A DNA stretch of 64,000 nucleotides from Listeria welshimeri serovar 6b str. SLCC5334 (GCF_000060285.1 NC_008555.1:1302001-1366000), one strand, 5' to 3'. Positions 17,161 through 33,169 are shown, counted from the first letter of the stretch. The notes: generated by a model from the letters alone, not told the origin. Program-made: numbers and translations.

Positions 17161-17717
17161 TGAGTAAAGAAGTATTAACTAAATCCAAAGAAAAAATGGA
17201 CAAAGCAGAACAAGCATTAACTAGACAATTAGGTACAATTCGTGCTGGACGTGCGAATGCATCACTACTTGATCGTTTATCTGTAGACTATTACGGAGCG
17301 CCTACACCAGTTAATCAAATGGCTTCTATTAGTGTGCCGGAAGCTAGAATGTTGCTTATTACACCTTATGATAAAACTGTTTTAGGTGAAATTGAAAAAG
17401 CAATTTTGAAATCTGATTTGGGATTAACACCAAATAATGATGGATCTGTACTACGTTTATCTATTCCACAATTAACGGAAGAACGTCGTAAAGAACTAGT
17501 AAAAGAAGTGAAAAAAGAAGCAGAAGAAGCGAAAGTAGCTGTTCGTAATATTCGTCGTGAAGCAAACGAAGAACTGAAAAAATTAGAAAAAAATGGCGAT
17601 ATTACAGAAGATGATTTGCGTTCTTATGGGGAAGACGTTCAAAAATTAACGGATGAAAGCATCAAGAACATTGATAACATCACGAAAGACAAAGAAGCGG
17701 AAATCTTAGAAGTTTAA
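17160..17717 (+). CDS. frr: ribosome recycling factor
   Basis: A 185-residue tRNA-shaped factor that with EF-G splits the post-termination ribosome. The long-helix motif [18 protein letters not shown] and the basic [27 protein letters not shown] helix are complete. It begins at an ATG sharing its A with the pyrH stop, so translation is coupled to pyrH. The ribosome site GTTAGGGGG lies within the pyrH end. A terminator follows about 55 bases after the stop. Confidence 0.97.
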   Translation: MSKEVLTKSKEKMDKAEQALTRQLGTIRAGRANASLLDRLSVDYYGAPTPVNQMASISVPEARMLLITPYDKTVLGEIEKAILKSDLGLTPNNDGSVLRLSIPQLTEERRKELVKEVKKEAEEAKVAVRNIRREANEELKKLEKNGDITEDDLRSYGEDVQKLTDESIKNIDNITKDKEAEILEV

Positions 17718-17771
17718 TTGGTACTTTTCAAATAGTAACAAATAAGGTTAATAACCTTTTAAGTTGAAATG

Positions 17772-17816
17772 ACATTCCTAATTCTTTCCATATGTGTTGG
17801 GTTAGGAATGTTTTTT
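17772..17816 (+). terminator. terminator after frr
   Basis: ACATTCCTAA pairs with TTAGGAATGT across a 20-base loop and six Ts follow. Confidence 0.85.
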
Positions 17817-17946
17817 AATGGGCAATTCCATCTCTCTCATGAAAATCTCATGTGTTCACATGGAATTTTTAGTACATTAATTGATTCTTTTTTGTTATTA
17901 TAGGTATAGACATGCTCTAAGAAGTGTATCAATTGGAGGATTTATG

Positions 17947-18705
17947 ATGTTTAAAAAGCTATTTCGACAAGATGAAAATATATTAAATAGTGAACTTGCA
18001 GAAGATTTGCCTATTCCAAGTCACGTTGCTATTATTATGGATGGAAATGGAAGATGGGCAAAAAAACGTTTCTTACCAAGAATTGCAGGACATAAAGAAG
18101 GTATGGATGTAGTCAAGCGTGTTACACGTTATGCGAGTGCGATTGGTATTGATGTATTAACGCTTTATGCATTTTCAACTGAAAACTGGAAGCGACCTAC
18201 AGATGAAGTGGATTTTTTAATGAAACTACCTGTAGAATTTTTTGACTCATTTGTACCAGAGTTGATTGAAGAAAATGTTCGAGTTAACGTAATGGGTTAC
18301 AGAGAAAATCTACCCGAACACACAATGCGAGCTGTAGAAAAAGCTATAGCTGATACGTCTCACTGCACAGGACTGACACTTAACTTTGCACTTAACTATG
18401 GCGGTCGGTCGGAAATCATAACTGCTGCAAAAGAAGCCATGAAAGAATTAGCTTTAGAAGGTAAGTCATCTGAGGATTTAACGGAAGAAATTTTAAATAA
18501 CCATTTAATGAGTAGTGGTCTTGGAGATCCTGATTTACTCATTCGAACTAGTGGCGAACTAAGATTAAGTAATTTTATGCTATGGCAATTAGCTTATAGT
18601 GAATTTTATTTTACAGAAACACATTGGCCTGATTTTTCAAAAGAAGATTTTTTACAAGCGATTATTGAGTATCAAAACCGAACGCGTCGCTTTGGAGGGC
18701 TCTAG
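17947..18705 (+). CDS. uppS: undecaprenyl diphosphate synthase (cis-prenyltransferase)
   Basis: A 252-residue enzyme that extends farnesyl diphosphate with eight isoprene units to the C55 lipid carrier used for peptidoglycan and teichoic acids. Signature segments are HVAIIMDGNGRWAKKR with the catalytic Asp, HKEGMD, YAFSTENWKRP, LNFALNYGGRSEI and DLLIRTSGELRLSNFMLWQ. ATG at 17947 sits 7 bases after TTGGAGG; the ATG one codon earlier is also in frame. It begins a run with cdsA, dxr, rseP, proS. Confidence 0.97.
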   Translation: MFKKLFRQDENILNSELAEDLPIPSHVAIIMDGNGRWAKKRFLPRIAGHKEGMDVVKRVTRYASAIGIDVLTLYAFSTENWKRPTDEVDFLMKLPVEFFDSFVPELIEENVRVNVMGYRENLPEHTMRAVEKAIADTSHCTGLTLNFALNYGGRSEIITAAKEAMKELALEGKSSEDLTEEILNNHLMSSGLGDPDLLIRTSGELRLSNFMLWQLAYSEFYFTETHWPDFSKEDFLQAIIEYQNRTRRFGGL

Positions 18706-18718
18706 GGAGGAAAGAAGA

Positions 18719-19507
18719 TTGAAAACGAGAATTATTACTGCAGTTGTTGCGCTTATATTTTTCATTCCGTTTGTTGTTTATGGAGGAATTCCGTTTGAAT
18801 TATTAAGTATTTTACTAGCAACGATTGCGCTTTATGAAGTGCTTATAATGACAAAACAACGAATTTTTTCGATGAATGGAATTGTGACCTTATTATTGAT
18901 GTGGTTAGTTGTCGTACCGGATAGATATTTAGATTTTTTAAATAATCTGCATATTACTGAAATGGAAATTATTTTTATTTTAATGGCGTTATTACTTGCT
19001 AATACGGTATTTTCGCGAAATAAATTCCATTTTGATCAAGTGGGTATAAGTATGGTTGCTGCTTTTTATACAGGATTCGGCTTCCATTATTTGGCATTAA
19101 CTCGAGAAGCGGGATTAATGTATGTACTTTTCGCTTTGTTTATTGTATGGTCAACAGATACAGGGGCATATTTTATTGGAAAAGCAATCGGAAAACACAA
19201 ACTAGCACCAAATGTTAGCCCAAATAAAACGATTGAAGGATTTATTGGGGGCATCGTATGTGCGCTTGTGATTGCAGGAGGCTTCTATTATTTTGTTGAT
19301 TTACCTGGAAATATTGTATGGATATTAGCACTTTTAGTATTTTTATCTATCTTTGGTCAGCTTGGGGATTTGGTCGAGTCAGCTTTAAAACGTTTTTACG
19401 GTGTAAAAGATTCTGGGAAAATTTTACCTGGTCATGGTGGGATTTTAGACCGTTTTGACAGTCTGCTATTCGTATTGCCGCTACTACATATACTTCAAAT
19501 TATTTAA
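18719..19507 (+). CDS. cdsA: phosphatidate cytidylyltransferase
   Basis: A 262-residue integral membrane enzyme that makes CDP-diacylglycerol from phosphatidate and CTP. About seven or eight hydrophobic segments are visible, and the C-terminal signature is intact: [35 protein letters not shown], then [41 protein letters not shown] at 18719 follows GGGAGGAAAG; the frame stays open upstream into uppS, but nothing there matches the family. It starts 14 bases after uppS. Confidence 0.95.
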   Translation: MKTRIITAVVALIFFIPFVVYGGIPFELLSILLATIALYEVLIMTKQRIFSMNGIVTLLLMWLVVVPDRYLDFLNNLHITEMEIIFILMALLLANTVFSRNKFHFDQVGISMVAAFYTGFGFHYLALTREAGLMYVLFALFIVWSTDTGAYFIGKAIGKHKLAPNVSPNKTIEGFIGGIVCALVIAGGFYYFVDLPGNIVWILALLVFLSIFGQLGDLVESALKRFYGVKDSGKILPGHGGILDRFDSLLFVLPLLHILQII

Positions 19508-19521
19508 TTGGAGATGGGATA

Positions 19522-21940
<2,419 letters not shown>

Positions 21941-21979
21941 AACAGAAAGACTAATAAAGGGAAAAAAGGGGTGTTTTAA

Positions 21980-23686
<1,707 letters not shown>

Positions 23687-23703
23687 TTTACTGATACATT
23701 CGT

Positions 23704-23761
23704 GCCAGATGAAACTCCACTCGTTCCATAAAAAACGAGTCATGAGGGACATCTGGCTTTT
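23704..23761 (+). terminator. two-tier hairpin between proS and polC
   Basis: GCCAGATG (23704-23711) pairs with CATCTGGC (23750-23757), enclosing a second stem ACTCGTT/AACGAGT. Four Ts follow. A terminator is likely but the T run is short, so partial read-through into polC is possible. Confidence 0.65.
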
Positions 23762-23791
23762 ATAAATTCAGATAAAGGGGTGTTATTCGGA

Positions 23792-26700
23792 ATGACTGCA
23801 AAAGAGGAAGAAAAACAAGAACGATTTCAGCTGTTAATGACACAAATTGGCTTACAAGACGTAACTACCTACGAAGAATTCACAAAAGATGCTAAAATCG
23901 AAAAGTTAATTGCCGATAAAAAAAATAAAACTTGGCAATTTCATTTGCATGTACCGCAAATCTTTCCAGCTCCACTTTTCCATATGATGGATGTTGGAAT
24001 GAAGCGTGCTTTTAGTCAAATTGCTGAAACAGAAATGCAAATAGTTCCGGAAAATCAGACAATCAATGAAACTCTTATTCAAGAATACTGGAATTTAATC
24101 GTAGAGCCAATTGGAAAGCAGTCGCCGATGATTGGAAAACTCCTTATGGAACAAAAACCTACTTTCAAAGAACCTCATTTTATTGAAGTGGCAGTCCATA
24201 ATGATATGGAAGAAGCCACTATTCAGCAACGTTTTCAAGCGAAAATTATCGAAAACTATGGAAAAGCCGGATTCCCAAGACTAGCAATGAAAATGCATAT
24301 GCTTGATCAATCAGAATCCGATGAATATAAAGCTTTTGCTCAAGCGAAACAAGAAGAGGATCAGAAAAAAGCCGCAGAAGCTGTTCAAGTAATGCAAAAA
24401 CGTCAAGCTGAAGGACAAAATGGTAATTCGAGTGCAGCGCCATTATCTGGACCTTTCCAAATCGGCTATAAAATTAAGGACGACGAAGAAATTAAACGTC
24501 TTGGTGATGTTTATGATGAAGAACGACGTATTACAGTTCAAGGACTAATTTTCGCAACTGAAATTAGAGAACTTCGTAGTGGCCGTAGTTTATTACAATT
24601 TAAAATTACTGATTATACAAGCTCAATGATTATAAAAATGTTTTCTCGTGATAATGAAGATGCAGCCATGTTCCAGAATCTGAAAAAAGGAATGTGGGTG
24701 AAAGTGCGAGGAAGTGTACAAAATGACACTTTTGTGCGCGATTTGATAATGATGGCTCAAGATATCAATGAAATTGCAGGAGTAAAACGTCTTGATACCG
24801 CTGAAGAAAAGCGGGCAGAACTTCATCTTCATTCACCTATGAGCCAAATGGATGCAACTTCTTCGGTGGATTCTTTATTTAAACAAGCAGCTGATTGGGG
24901 ACATAAAGCCATTGCAATTACTGATCACTCTGTAGCTCAGTCTTTCCCGGAAGCTTATGGTGCAGGACAAAAATATGGCTTAAAAGTTATTTTTGGTATT
25001 GAAGCAAATCTTATTGATGACGGTGTTCCAATTGCTTATAACGATCAACATATTGGCTTACAAGATGCAACTTATTGCGTGTTTGACGTAGAAACAACGG
25101 GTCTATCAGCTGTCTATGACACTATTATTGAACTTGCCGGCGTAAAAATGAAAAATGGAGAAATCATTGACAAATTTGAAGCATTTATTGATCCAGGTCA
25201 TCCGCTTTCTGCCACTACTATCAATCTAACAGGTATTACAGACGATATGGTAAAAGGCTCAGATCCAATTGATGTAGTGCTAAAACGATTCAAGGAATGG
25301 AGTGGCGATGATATTCTCGTTGCCCACAACGCTTCTTTTGATATGGGCTTTATTAATACTGCTTATGAAAAAGTTGGACTAGAAAAAGCAGATAATGCAG
25401 TTGTCGATACACTCGAATTAGCTCGTTTCCTTTATCCACATTTTAAAAATCACCGTTTAAATACATTAACAAAGAAATTCAATATTATTCTTGAGCAGCA
25501 TCACCGGGCTGTTTTTGATGCTGAAGCAACAGCGTATTTGGCTTGGAAACTAATTAAAGATGCAAAAGAAATGCACGATATTAATTTTCATGATTCTTTA
25601 AATGACTACATGGGTGAAGGCGATGCTTATAAACGCGCAAGACCATTCCACGCAACGATTTATGCACAAACAGACGTTGGCTTGAAAAATCTATTCAAAT
25701 TAATCACAATGTCAAATATCAATTACTTCTACCGTGTACCAAGAATTCCACGTTCGCAACTAAAAAAACTGCGAGAAGGCTTAATTGTTGGAACAGCCTG
25801 TAGTCAAGGGGAATTATTTGAAGCGATGATGCAAAAAGGAATGCAAGCTGCTGAAAAAGTAGTCGAATTCTATGACTTCATTGAAATTCAACCGAAGCCA
25901 GTATATGCGCCTTTAATTGAGCGGGAACTTGTTCGTGATGAAAAAGCACTGGAAGAAATTTTGAAAAACATTGTTCGTGTGGGTGAAAAAGCTGGAAAAC
26001 CAGTCGTAGCAACAGGTAACGTTCATTACAAAGACCCAGTTGATAAAATCTATCGTAAAATCTTGATTCATTCGCAAGGTGGGGCAAATCCACTCAATCG
26101 CGCAGAATTACCAGATGTTCATTTCCGTTCGACTGATGAAATGCTAAAAGAATTTGCCTTTCTAGGAGAAGAAAAAGCCAAAGAAGTCGTTGTCACAAAT
26201 TCAAATCTAGTTGTGGATTGGATGGAAGAATTAAAACCAATCAAAGATGAACTTTATACGCCAAAAATTGATGGTGCGGAAGACGAAGTTCGTAATATGA
26301 GTTATGATATGGCACATCAATTGTATGGTGAAAATTTACCTGAAATCGTGGAAGCTAGATTAGAAAAAGAACTAAAAAGTATTATTGGTCACGGTTTTGC
26401 GGTTATTTATCTTATTTCTCATAAACTCGTTAAGAAATCCCTTGTAGATGGTTATCTCGTTGGTTCACGGGGATCTGTTGGTTCTTCATTCGTTGCAACA
26501 ATGACGGAAATTACCGAAGTAAATCCATTACCACCACATTACCTTTGTCCAAATTGTAAGGATTCGGAGTTCTTTGATGATGGTTCTGTTGGTTCTGGAT
26601 TTGACTTGCCGGACAAAGAATGCCCGCACTGCGGAACGGCTTACCAAAAAGAAGGACAAGATATTCCTTTCGAAACTTTCTTAGGATTTAAAGGGGATAA

Positions 26701-28126
26701 AGTACCCGATATCGATTTAAACTTTTCTGGTGATTATCAACCAGTAGCCCATGCTTATACAAAAGAAATTTTTGGAGAAGATTACGTTTTCCGAGCAGGA
26801 ACTATTGGTACTGTTGCCGAGAAAACAGCATTCGGTTATGTTCGTAATTATGAACGTGATATGAATATGACTATTCGTGGAGCTGAAATTGACCGACTTG
26901 TTGCTGGTTGTACAGGTGTTAAACGGACAACCGGTCAACATCCAGGTGGTATTATTGTTATTCCGGATTACATGGATGTTTACGATTTTACGCCAGTACA
27001 ATTTCCGGCAGATGCAACTGATTCAGAATGGAAAACAACGCATTTTGATTTCCACTCCATTCATGATAATGTGCTTAAACTTGATATACTTGGACACGAT
27101 GATCCGACCGCTATTCGGATGTTACAGGATTTAAGCGGTATTGATCCAAAAACAATCCCAACAGATGATCCAGATGTGATGAAACTATTTGGTTCTACGG
27201 AGTCACTTGGAGTTAAACCAGCTGATATTGATTCCAAAACAGGGACACTTGGAATTCCAGAATTTGGAACCCGTTTTGTCCGTCAGATGTTAGAACAAAC
27301 TAAACCGACGACATTCTCAGAGCTAGTTCAGATTTCTGGTCTTTCTCATGGGACGGATGTTTGGCTTGGTAACGCCGAAGAACTTATTAAGAATAAAACA
27401 TGTGAACTGCCTGATGTTATTGGTTGTCGGGATGATATTATGGTATTCCTAATTTATCAAGGTCTAGAAAGTTCGTTAGCTTTTAAAATTATGGAATCCG
27501 TTCGTAAGGGGAAAGGCTTAACAGAAGAGATGGAAGAAGCGATGATGGCGAATAAAGTGCCGCTTTGGTACATTGAATCATGTAAAAAAATTAAGTACAT
27601 GTTCCCGAAAGCCCATGCTGCAGCTTACGTTTTAATGGCTGTACGAATTGCTTATTTCAAAGTACATTATCCACTATACTTTTATGCGACTTATTTCACC
27701 GTTCGTGCCGACGATTTTGATTTAACATCGATGGTAAACGGAAAAGAAGCCGTAAAAGCAACGATGAAAGAAGTAAACGATAAAGGGATGGAAGCATCGA
27801 CAAAAGAAAAAAACTTATTAACTGTTTTAGAAATTGCGAACGAAATGCTTGCTCGTGGCTTTCATTTCCAAAAAGTCGATTTGTATAAATCTTCAGCAGA
27901 TGAGTTTATTATTGATGGAGATTCGCTTATTCCGCCATTTAATGCAATTCCTAGTCTTGGAACTAACGTAGCGAAGCAAATTGTTGCTGCTCGTGAAAAT
28001 GGGGAATTTTTATCCAAAGAGGACTTACAACAACGTGGAAAAGTATCCAAAACGATTATTCAATATATGGATGATCAAGGATGCTTGGAAGGATTGCCTG
28101 ATCAAAATCAACTTTCCCTGTTCTAA
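23792..28126 (+). CDS. polC: DNA polymerase III PolC, Gram-positive replicative polymerase
   Basis: A 1444-residue replicative polymerase with built-in proofreading. Order: N-terminal domain, OB fold (about 230-330), PHP domain part ([17 protein letters not shown] and ITDHSV), the inserted DEDDh 3'-5' exonuclease ([22 protein letters not shown] to [10 protein letters not shown]), PHP remainder, then the polymerase palm with [14 protein letters not shown], a CxxC...CxxC zinc element (LCPNCKD and CPHCGTAY) and the catalytic [12 protein letters not shown] at 23792 lies 9 bases after AAGGGGTG; an in-frame TTG at 23780 overlaps that site. All motifs are intact. Confidence 0.97.
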   Translation: MTAKEEEKQERFQLLMTQIGLQDVTTYEEFTKDAKIEKLIADKKNKTWQFHLHVPQIFPAPLFHMMDVGMKRAFSQIAETEMQIVPENQTINETLIQEYWNLIVEPIGKQSPMIGKLLMEQKPTFKEPHFIEVAVHNDMEEATIQQRFQAKIIENYGKAGFPRLAMKMHMLDQSESDEYKAFAQAKQEEDQKKAAEAVQVMQKRQAEGQNGNSSAAPLSGPFQIGYKIKDDEEIKRLGDVYDEERRITVQGLIFATEIRELRSGRSLLQFKITDYTSSMIIKMFSRDNEDAAMFQNLKKGMWVKVRGSVQNDTFVRDLIMMAQDINEIAGVKRLDTAEEKRAELHLHSPMSQMDATSSVDSLFKQAADWGHKAIAITDHSVAQSFPEAYGAGQKYGLKVIFGIEANLIDDGVPIAYNDQHIGLQDATYCVFDVETTGLSAVYDTIIELAGVKMKNGEIIDKFEAFIDPGHPLSATTINLTGITDDMVKGSDPIDVVLKRFKEWSGDDILVAHNASFDMGFINTAYEKVGLEKADNAVVDTLELARFLYPHFKNHRLNTLTKKFNIILEQHHRAVFDAEATAYLAWKLIKDAKEMHDINFHDSLNDYMGEGDAYKRARPFHATIYAQTDVGLKNLFKLITMSNINYFYRVPRIPRSQLKKLREGLIVGTACSQGELFEAMMQKGMQAAEKVVEFYDFIEIQPKPVYAPLIERELVRDEKALEEILKNIVRVGEKAGKPVVATGNVHYKDPVDKIYRKILIHSQGGANPLNRAELPDVHFRSTDEMLKEFAFLGEEKAKEVVVTNSNLVVDWMEELKPIKDELYTPKIDGAEDEVRNMSYDMAHQLYGENLPEIVEARLEKELKSIIGHGFAVIYLISHKLVKKSLVDGYLVGSRGSVGSSFVATMTEITEVNPLPPHYLCPNCKDSEFFDDGSVGSGFDLPDKECPHCGTAYQKEGQDIPFETFLGFKGDKVPDIDLNFSGDYQPVAHAYTKEIFGEDYVFRAGTIGTVAEKTAFGYVRNYERDMNMTIRGAEIDRLVAGCTGVKRTTGQHPGGIIVIPDYMDVYDFTPVQFPADATDSEWKTTHFDFHSIHDNVLKLDILGHDDPTAIRMLQDLSGIDPKTIPTDDPDVMKLFGSTESLGVKPADIDSKTGTLGIPEFGTRFVRQMLEQTKPTTFSELVQISGLSHGTDVWLGNAEELIKNKTCELPDVIGCRDDIMVFLIYQGLESSLAFKIMESVRKGKGLTEEMEEAMMANKVPLWYIESCKKIKYMFPKAHAAAYVLMAVRIAYFKVHYPLYFYATYFTVRADDFDLTSMVNGKEAVKATMKEVNDKGMEASTKEKNLLTVLEIANEMLARGFHFQKVDLYKSSADEFIIDGDSLIPPFNAIPSLGTNVAKQIVAARENGEFLSKEDLQQRGKVSKTIIQYMDDQGCLEGLPDQNQLSLF

Positions 28127-28162
28127 AAATGGGCAAAACTTGCTTGTAGTCACTATTTGTGA

Positions 28163-28227
28163 TAAACTTATTTAAGAAATACTACGATAACTCAGCCAAG
28201 CGTGGGCCAATGCCCACGCTTTCGTTT
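28163..28227 (+). terminator. terminator hairpin after polC, just before the rimP-nusA operon
   Basis: AGCGTGGGC (28199-28207) and GCCCACGCT (28212-28220) form a perfect GC-rich stem with a 4-base loop, followed by TTCGTTTTG. A weak promoter (TTGCTT at 28140-28145, TAAACT at 28163-28168, 17 bases apart) lies in front of it, so the hairpin could be either the polC terminator or part of the rimP leader. Confidence 0.6.
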
Positions 28228-28307
28228 TGCAAATCTGTCAAAGAGTCACCTGTGGCAGAAGTAGGAGACGAATTAGCTGGAAAAGCGTATCTCTTAAGGA
28301 GGCTGAA

Positions 28308-28775
28308 ATGAGTAAAGTACTAGAACAAGTAGAAGCAATTGTTGAGCCAATTACGAATGAACTGCAGTTGGAACTCGTAGACATTGCCTTTGAAAAAGAA
28401 GGTCCAAACTGGTTTTTGCGAATTTTTATTGATAAAGATGGTGGCGTAGATATCGATGAATGCGCAGCTGTCAGTGAAAAAGTCAGTGAGAAGATGGATG
28501 AATCTGACCCAATTACTCAAAATTATTTTTTGGAGGTTTCATCACCAGGTGCTGAACGTCCACTAAAGAAAGAGCAAGATTTTGAAAATGCGGTAAGTAA
28601 ATATGTCCATGTAACTTCCTATGAGCCAATTGATGGCCGTAAAATGTGGGAAGGAACGCTTGTTAGCTATGACGGCACAACACTCGTTATTACTATCACG
28701 GATAAAACACGCAAAATCACTTGTGAAATTCCTAAAGACAAAGTAGCCAAAGCAAGACTTGCAATTCAATTTTAA
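28308..28775 (+). CDS. rimP: ribosome maturation factor RimP
   Basis: A 155-residue 30S maturation factor. The N-terminal alpha-beta domain holds [22 protein letters not shown] and [19 protein letters not shown], and [19 protein letters not shown] links to the SH3-like C-terminal domain. ATG at 28308 follows AAGGAGGCTGAA; earlier in-frame starts lack a ribosome site. It opens the conserved rimP-nusA-rnpM-ylxQ-infB-ylxP-rbfA operon. Confidence 0.95.
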   Translation: MSKVLEQVEAIVEPITNELQLELVDIAFEKEGPNWFLRIFIDKDGGVDIDECAAVSEKVSEKMDESDPITQNYFLEVSSPGAERPLKKEQDFENAVSKYVHVTSYEPIDGRKMWEGTLVSYDGTTLVITITDKTRKITCEIPKDKVAKARLAIQF

Positions 28776-28804
28776 AAAGCAAAGAATAAGGAGCTGAATA
28801 AAAA

Positions 28805-29923
28805 ATGAGCACAGAATTATTAGATGCTCTTCATGTGTTAGAACATGATAAAGGTATTTCAAGAGAGGTTTTAGTAGAAGCAATTGAAGCTGCTCTTACT
28901 TCCGCATATAAAAGAAACTTCAAAGATGCACAAAACGTACGCGTAGATTTAAATATGGAAAACGGTTCTATCCGTGTTTTAGCTAGAAAAGAAGCGGTAG
29001 AACAAGTATTTGATTCTCGTCTTGAAATTTCGATGGAAGAAGCGCATAAAATCAATCCAGTTTACAAACCTGGTGATGTGGTAGAGCTTGAAGTAACACC
29101 AAAAGATTTCGGCCGTATTGCTGCTCAAACAGCGAAACAAGTTGTGACTCAGCGTGTTCGTGAAGCAGAACGTGGTATTATTTACGATGAGTTTATCGAC
29201 CGTGAAGATGACATTATGACTGGTATTGTAGAACGCCAAGATTCTCGTTTTATTTATGTAAATCTTGGTAAAATCGAAGCTATTTTGTCTCAAAACGAGC
29301 AAATGCCAAATGAAACCTATCATGCACATGATCGCATCAAAGTATATTTAACAAAAGTAGAGAAGACAACAAAAGGACCACAAATCTTTGTATCCCGTAC
29401 TCACCCTGGATTACTTAAGCGTCTTTTTGAAATGGAAGTACCTGAAATCTATGATGGTGTGGTAGAAATTAAATCCGTTGCACGTGAAGCCGGAGACCGT
29501 TCTAAAATCTCTGTTTATACAGCAAACGAAGAAGTCGACCCAGTTGGCGCATGTGTTGGACCAAAAGGCGCACGTGTACAAACCATTGTTAATGAACTTA
29601 AAGGTGAAAAAATCGATATCGTTGAATGGTCAGAAGATCCTTTCACATTCGTAGCCAATGCACTTAGCCCTTCCAAAGTGTTAGATGTTATTGTAAACGA
29701 AGCAGACCAAGCAACAACTGTCATCGTACCAGATTATCAATTATCACTTGCTATTGGTAAACGTGGTCAAAATGCACGTTTAGCAGCGAAATTAACTGGG
29801 TGGAAAATTGATATTAAAAGTGAAACAGTTGCAACTGAACTAGGCATCTATCCTCGTAATGGCATAGAAGCGCCAGAAGTAGAAGAAGCAGAAAGCGAAA
29901 CTTTGACAGAAGATGAAGAGTAA
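28805..29923 (+). CDS. nusA: transcription factor NusA
   Basis: A 372-residue elongation, pausing and termination factor. The N-terminal RNA-polymerase-binding domain covers residues 1-125, the S1 domain about 135-200, then KH1 and KH2 (VDPVGACVGPKGARVQTIVNEL and LAIGKRGQNARLAAKLTGW). The acidic C-terminal tail replaces the AR repeats of enterobacterial NusA, as normal in Firmicutes. ATG at 28805 follows AAGGAGCTGAAT, 29 bases after rimP. Confidence 0.97.
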   Translation: MSTELLDALHVLEHDKGISREVLVEAIEAALTSAYKRNFKDAQNVRVDLNMENGSIRVLARKEAVEQVFDSRLEISMEEAHKINPVYKPGDVVELEVTPKDFGRIAAQTAKQVVTQRVREAERGIIYDEFIDREDDIMTGIVERQDSRFIYVNLGKIEAILSQNEQMPNETYHAHDRIKVYLTKVEKTTKGPQIFVSRTHPGLLKRLFEMEVPEIYDGVVEIKSVAREAGDRSKISVYTANEEVDPVGACVGPKGARVQTIVNELKGEKIDIVEWSEDPFTFVANALSPSKVLDVIVNEADQATTVIVPDYQLSLAIGKRGQNARLAAKLTGWKIDIKSETVATELGIYPRNGIEAPEVEEAESETLTEDEE

Positions 29924-29937
29924 AAAGGAGAATTATC

Positions 29938-30222
29938 ATGCGTAATAAAAAAATCCCCCTTCGAAAATGTATTATTACCGGTGAACGCTTGCCAAAAGGC
30001 GAACTTCTTCGTATTGCGTATTCGAAAGACGGAGCGCTTACGATAGATCCTACAGGCAAGGCACCTGGACGCGGTTTTTACATTGTTAAAAGTGTAGAAG
30101 CTTGTGAAAAAGCAAAAAAGAAAAACGCCATTTTTCATCAACTAAAAATGCCAGAACAAGAGTCCTTTTATGATGAGCTAATTGCTTATGTGAAGTCTCT
30201 AGAGGAATCGACGAATGGATAA
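29938..30222 (+). CDS. rnpM: YlxR family RNA-binding protein (RNase P modulator RnpM)
   Basis: A 94-residue basic protein of the YlxR/DUF448 family. It has IPLRKCIITGERLPKGELLRI and the GRGFYI signature (family GRGAY). The B. subtilis orthologue binds the RNA of RNase P and lowers its activity, hence the symbol. ATG at 29938 follows AAAAAGGAG, 14 bases after nusA. The end overlaps the next gene by 8 bases. Confidence 0.92.
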   Translation: MRNKKIPLRKCIITGERLPKGELLRIAYSKDGALTIDPTGKAPGRGFYIVKSVEACEKAKKKNAIFHQLKMPEQESFYDELIAYVKSLEESTNG

Positions 30223-30514
30223 AAAAGCACTTTCCTTATTGGGCCTCGCTAACCGAGCACGTAAAATCACCACTGGTGAAGAATTAGTACTAAAAGCAGT
30301 TAGAAATGGGAAAGCAAAAATGGTTCTCATTTCAGAAGATATATCCGAAAAAACCGAGAAAACAATCCGCAACAAGTGTGAATACTATAATGTAGTCGTT
30401 AAAAAAGCCGGCACCCGGGAAATGATTGGGGGTGCAATCGGCAAAGACACACGTGCAATAGTTGCAATACTTGATAAAGGGTTTGCTGTTAAATTAGCAG
30501 AATTACTCGGTTGA
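30215..30514 (+). CDS. ylxQ: L7Ae-family ribosome-associated protein YlxQ
   Basis: A 99-residue protein of the L7Ae/L30e/S12e family: [36 protein letters not shown], then a [19 protein letters not shown] end. Such proteins bind kink-turn RNA. Its exact ribosomal partner is uncertain. It begins inside the last codons of the YlxR gene, implying translational coupling. Confidence 0.9.
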   Translation: MDKKALSLLGLANRARKITTGEELVLKAVRNGKAKMVLISEDISEKTEKTIRNKCEYYNVVVKKAGTREMIGGAIGKDTRAIVAILDKGFAVKLAELLG

Positions 30515-30536
30515 ATCTTATACGGAGGTGTACGAC

Positions 30537-32879
30537 ATGAGTAAAGTTCGTGTATATGAATATGCAAAAGAACATCAAGTATCAAGCAAAAAAGTCATTG
30601 AAGCATTAAAAGACTTAGGTATTGAAGTGGCGAATCATATGTCCACTATTAATGAAAATGCCTTAAGACAATTAGATAATGCCGTTGATGGCACAAATAA
30701 AAAAGCCGAAGCACCAAAGAAAGAAACTACAAGCAACGAAAATGGAAATAGTAAGGGGCCAAACAAACCAAATATGACAAATAGTAATGAAAAGTCGAAT
30801 AAACCAAATAAACCAGCAGGACAAGCTACTAAACCAGCCACTGCAAACAAAAGCCAAGGTGCAAAACCAGCAACAAACAAACCAGCAAATACAAGTAATC
30901 AAACCCAATCAAGTGGTAATCAGCAACAAGCTGGCGGACAAAAACGTAATAATAATAGCAATCGTCCAGGAGGCGGAAACTCTAACCGTCCAGGCGGTAA
31001 CAATCGTCCGAATCGTGGCGGCAATTTCAATAATAAAGGCCGTAATACGAAGAAAAAAGGTAAATTAAACCATAGTACAGTTCCGCCAACTCCGCCAAAA
31101 CCAAAAGAACTTCCTGAAAAAATTGTTTTTAGTGAATCATTGACAGTAGCGGAATTAGCGAAAAAATTATACAGAGAACCATCTGAATTAATTAAAAAAT
31201 TATTTATGCTTGGTGTTGTAGCGACAATTAATCAATCATTAGATAAAGATGCAATCGAACTAATCTGTGATGATTATGGTGTGCAGGTAGAAGAAGAAAT
31301 TAAAGTCGATGTAACGGATTTAGATGTTTACTTTGAAAACGAATTAAATGAAACGGTTGACGAGTCTAAACTTGTTGAACGTCCACCAGTTGTTACTATT
31401 ATGGGACACGTTGACCATGGTAAAACAACGTTACTAGATTCCCTTCGTAATACAAAAGTTACTTTAGGTGAAGCTGGCGGTATTACGCAACATATTGGTG
31501 CGTATCAACTTGAAATCCATGATAAAAAAATCACTTTCCTAGATACACCTGGACATGCTGCGTTTACAGCAATGCGTGCTCGTGGTGCGCAAATCACTGA
31601 TATTACTATTTTAGTAGTTGCAGCAGATGATGGTGTTATGCCACAAACAATTGAAGCAATTAACCATGCGAAAGCTGCGGGAATGCCGATTATTGTTGCT
31701 GTGAATAAAATTGATAAACCACAAGCAAACCCGGACCGTGTTATGCAAGAATTAACTGAATATGAATTAGTCCCAGAAGCTTGGGGCGGCGATACTATTT
31801 TCGCACCAATTTCAGCTAAATTTGGTGAAGGTCTTGAAAACTTGTTAGACATGATTTTACTTGTATCTGAAGTAGAAGAATTAAAAGCAAATCCTAATCG
31901 TCGTGCAATTGGTTCTGTCATTGAAGCAGAACTTGATAAAGGCCGCGGTCCTGTTGCGACTTTATTAGTACAAGATGGAACGCTTAATATTGGTGATCCA
32001 ATTGTTGTCGGTAACACATTTGGACGTGTTCGTGCAATGGTCAATGATTTAGGCCGTCGTGTGAAAAAAGTGGGTCCTAGTACACCAGTTGAAATCACTG
32101 GTTTAAATGATGTACCACAAGCCGGCGATCGCTTTGTTGTTTTTGAAGATGAAAAAACAGCAAGAAATATTGGTGAAACTCGTGCAAGCCGTGCACTAGT
32201 AGCTCAACGTTCAGCAACAAACCGTGTAAGTTTAGATAACTTATTTGAACATATGAAAGCTGGCGAAATGAAAGAAGTTAACGTTATTATTAAAGCTGAC
32301 GTTCAAGGTTCTGTAGAGGCTCTTGCCGCATCACTTCGCAAAATTGATGTAGAAGGCGTTAACGTTAAAATTATTCATACTGCCGTTGGTGCAATCAATG
32401 AATCAGATATCACTTTAGCTGCAGCATCTAATGCGATTGTTATTGGATTTAATGTTCGTCCAACAGCACAAGCTCGTGAAGCAGCAGAAAACGAAAGCGT
32501 TGATATTCGTTTACACCGTGTTATTTATAAAGCAATTGATGAAATTGAAGCAGCAATGAAAGGGATGCTTGATCCAGAATTCCAAGAAAAAATCATTGGT
32601 CAAGCGCAAGTTCGTCAAACAATCAATGTTTCTAAAGTGGGTACAATTGCCGGTTGTTACGTAACGGATGGTAAAATTACTCGTGATAGTGGCGTTCGTA
32701 TTATCCGTGACGGAATCGTTGTTTTTGAAGGCGAAATAGCTACACTGAAACGCTTTAAAGATGATGCGAAAGAAGTGGCTAAAGGGTACGAATGTGGTAT
32801 TACAGTTCAAAACTTCAATGATATCAAAGAAGACGATGTAATTGAAGCGTACGTTATGGAAGAAATTGAAAGAAAATGA
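30537..32879 (+). CDS. infB: translation initiation factor IF-2
   Basis: A 780-residue GTPase that brings fMet-tRNA to the 30S subunit. Residues 1-55 form an IF2-N domain ([21 protein letters not shown]), about 58-180 is a low-complexity N, G, K, P and Q-rich linker, then a second IF2-N domain. The G domain shows [17 protein letters not shown] and NKIDKP, followed by domains II-IV. ATG at 30537 lies after ACGGAGGTG; an in-frame GTG at 30528 is within that site. Its stop overlaps ylxP by 4 bases. Confidence 0.97.
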   Translation: MSKVRVYEYAKEHQVSSKKVIEALKDLGIEVANHMSTINENALRQLDNAVDGTNKKAEAPKKETTSNENGNSKGPNKPNMTNSNEKSNKPNKPAGQATKPATANKSQGAKPATNKPANTSNQTQSSGNQQQAGGQKRNNNSNRPGGGNSNRPGGNNRPNRGGNFNNKGRNTKKKGKLNHSTVPPTPPKPKELPEKIVFSESLTVAELAKKLYREPSELIKKLFMLGVVATINQSLDKDAIELICDDYGVQVEEEIKVDVTDLDVYFENELNETVDESKLVERPPVVTIMGHVDHGKTTLLDSLRNTKVTLGEAGGITQHIGAYQLEIHDKKITFLDTPGHAAFTAMRARGAQITDITILVVAADDGVMPQTIEAINHAKAAGMPIIVAVNKIDKPQANPDRVMQELTEYELVPEAWGGDTIFAPISAKFGEGLENLLDMILLVSEVEELKANPNRRAIGSVIEAELDKGRGPVATLLVQDGTLNIGDPIVVGNTFGRVRAMVNDLGRRVKKVGPSTPVEITGLNDVPQAGDRFVVFEDEKTARNIGETRASRALVAQRSATNRVSLDNLFEHMKAGEMKEVNVIIKADVQGSVEALAASLRKIDVEGVNVKIIHTAVGAINESDITLAAASNAIVIGFNVRPTAQAREAAENESVDIRLHRVIYKAIDEIEAAMKGMLDPEFQEKIIGQAQVRQTINVSKVGTIAGCYVTDGKITRDSGVRIIRDGIVVFEGEIATLKRFKDDAKEVAKGYECGITVQNFNDIKEDDVIEAYVMEEIERK

Positions 32880-33154
32880 TTCAATCAGTTGTTAGTGAAT
32901 TTTTCATGCAGGAACCACAAAACCTCAAAGAAAAACGCGCTATACTGAAACGGATTTTAACAAGAGCAAAACAAAAATTCAATATCTCCATTGCTGAAAC
33001 GGATTATCAGGATTTATGGCAGCGAGCTGAAATTAGCTTTGCTGTTGTATCTGCCTCGCACATTCAAGCGGAAAAAGAAGCTAGAGAAGTACTTGCTTTT
33101 CTCGATTCTTTTCCTGAATGGGAGCGAGCTGAGACAGTAATGGAGAAGTTATAA
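32876..33154 (+). CDS. ylxP: DUF503 protein YlxP
   Basis: A 92-residue protein of the DUF503 family: [51 protein letters not shown] in three blocks is typical. No function is firmly assigned, but it is always found between infB and rbfA in Firmicutes, which points to ribosome assembly. It uses the ATGA overlap with infB. Confidence 0.9.
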   Translation: MIQSVVSEFFMQEPQNLKEKRAILKRILTRAKQKFNISIAETDYQDLWQRAEISFAVVSASHIQAEKEAREVLAFLDSFPEWERAETVMEKL

Positions 33155-33169
33155 ATGAGGTGAATACAA

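Noticed and set aside
21941-21979. T-box riboswitch ahead of proS
   Set aside because: The gap to rseP is 39 bases, too short for a T-box, and no T-box motif is present.
30700-31080. Tandem DNA repeat in infB
   Set aside because: The repetitive look comes from the known low-complexity N, G, K, P and Q linker of IF-2, not from exact DNA repeats.
31505-32098. Long minus-strand open frame inside infB
   Set aside because: It is the reverse-frame shadow of the conserved IF-2 GTPase region; codon bias of infB explains it.
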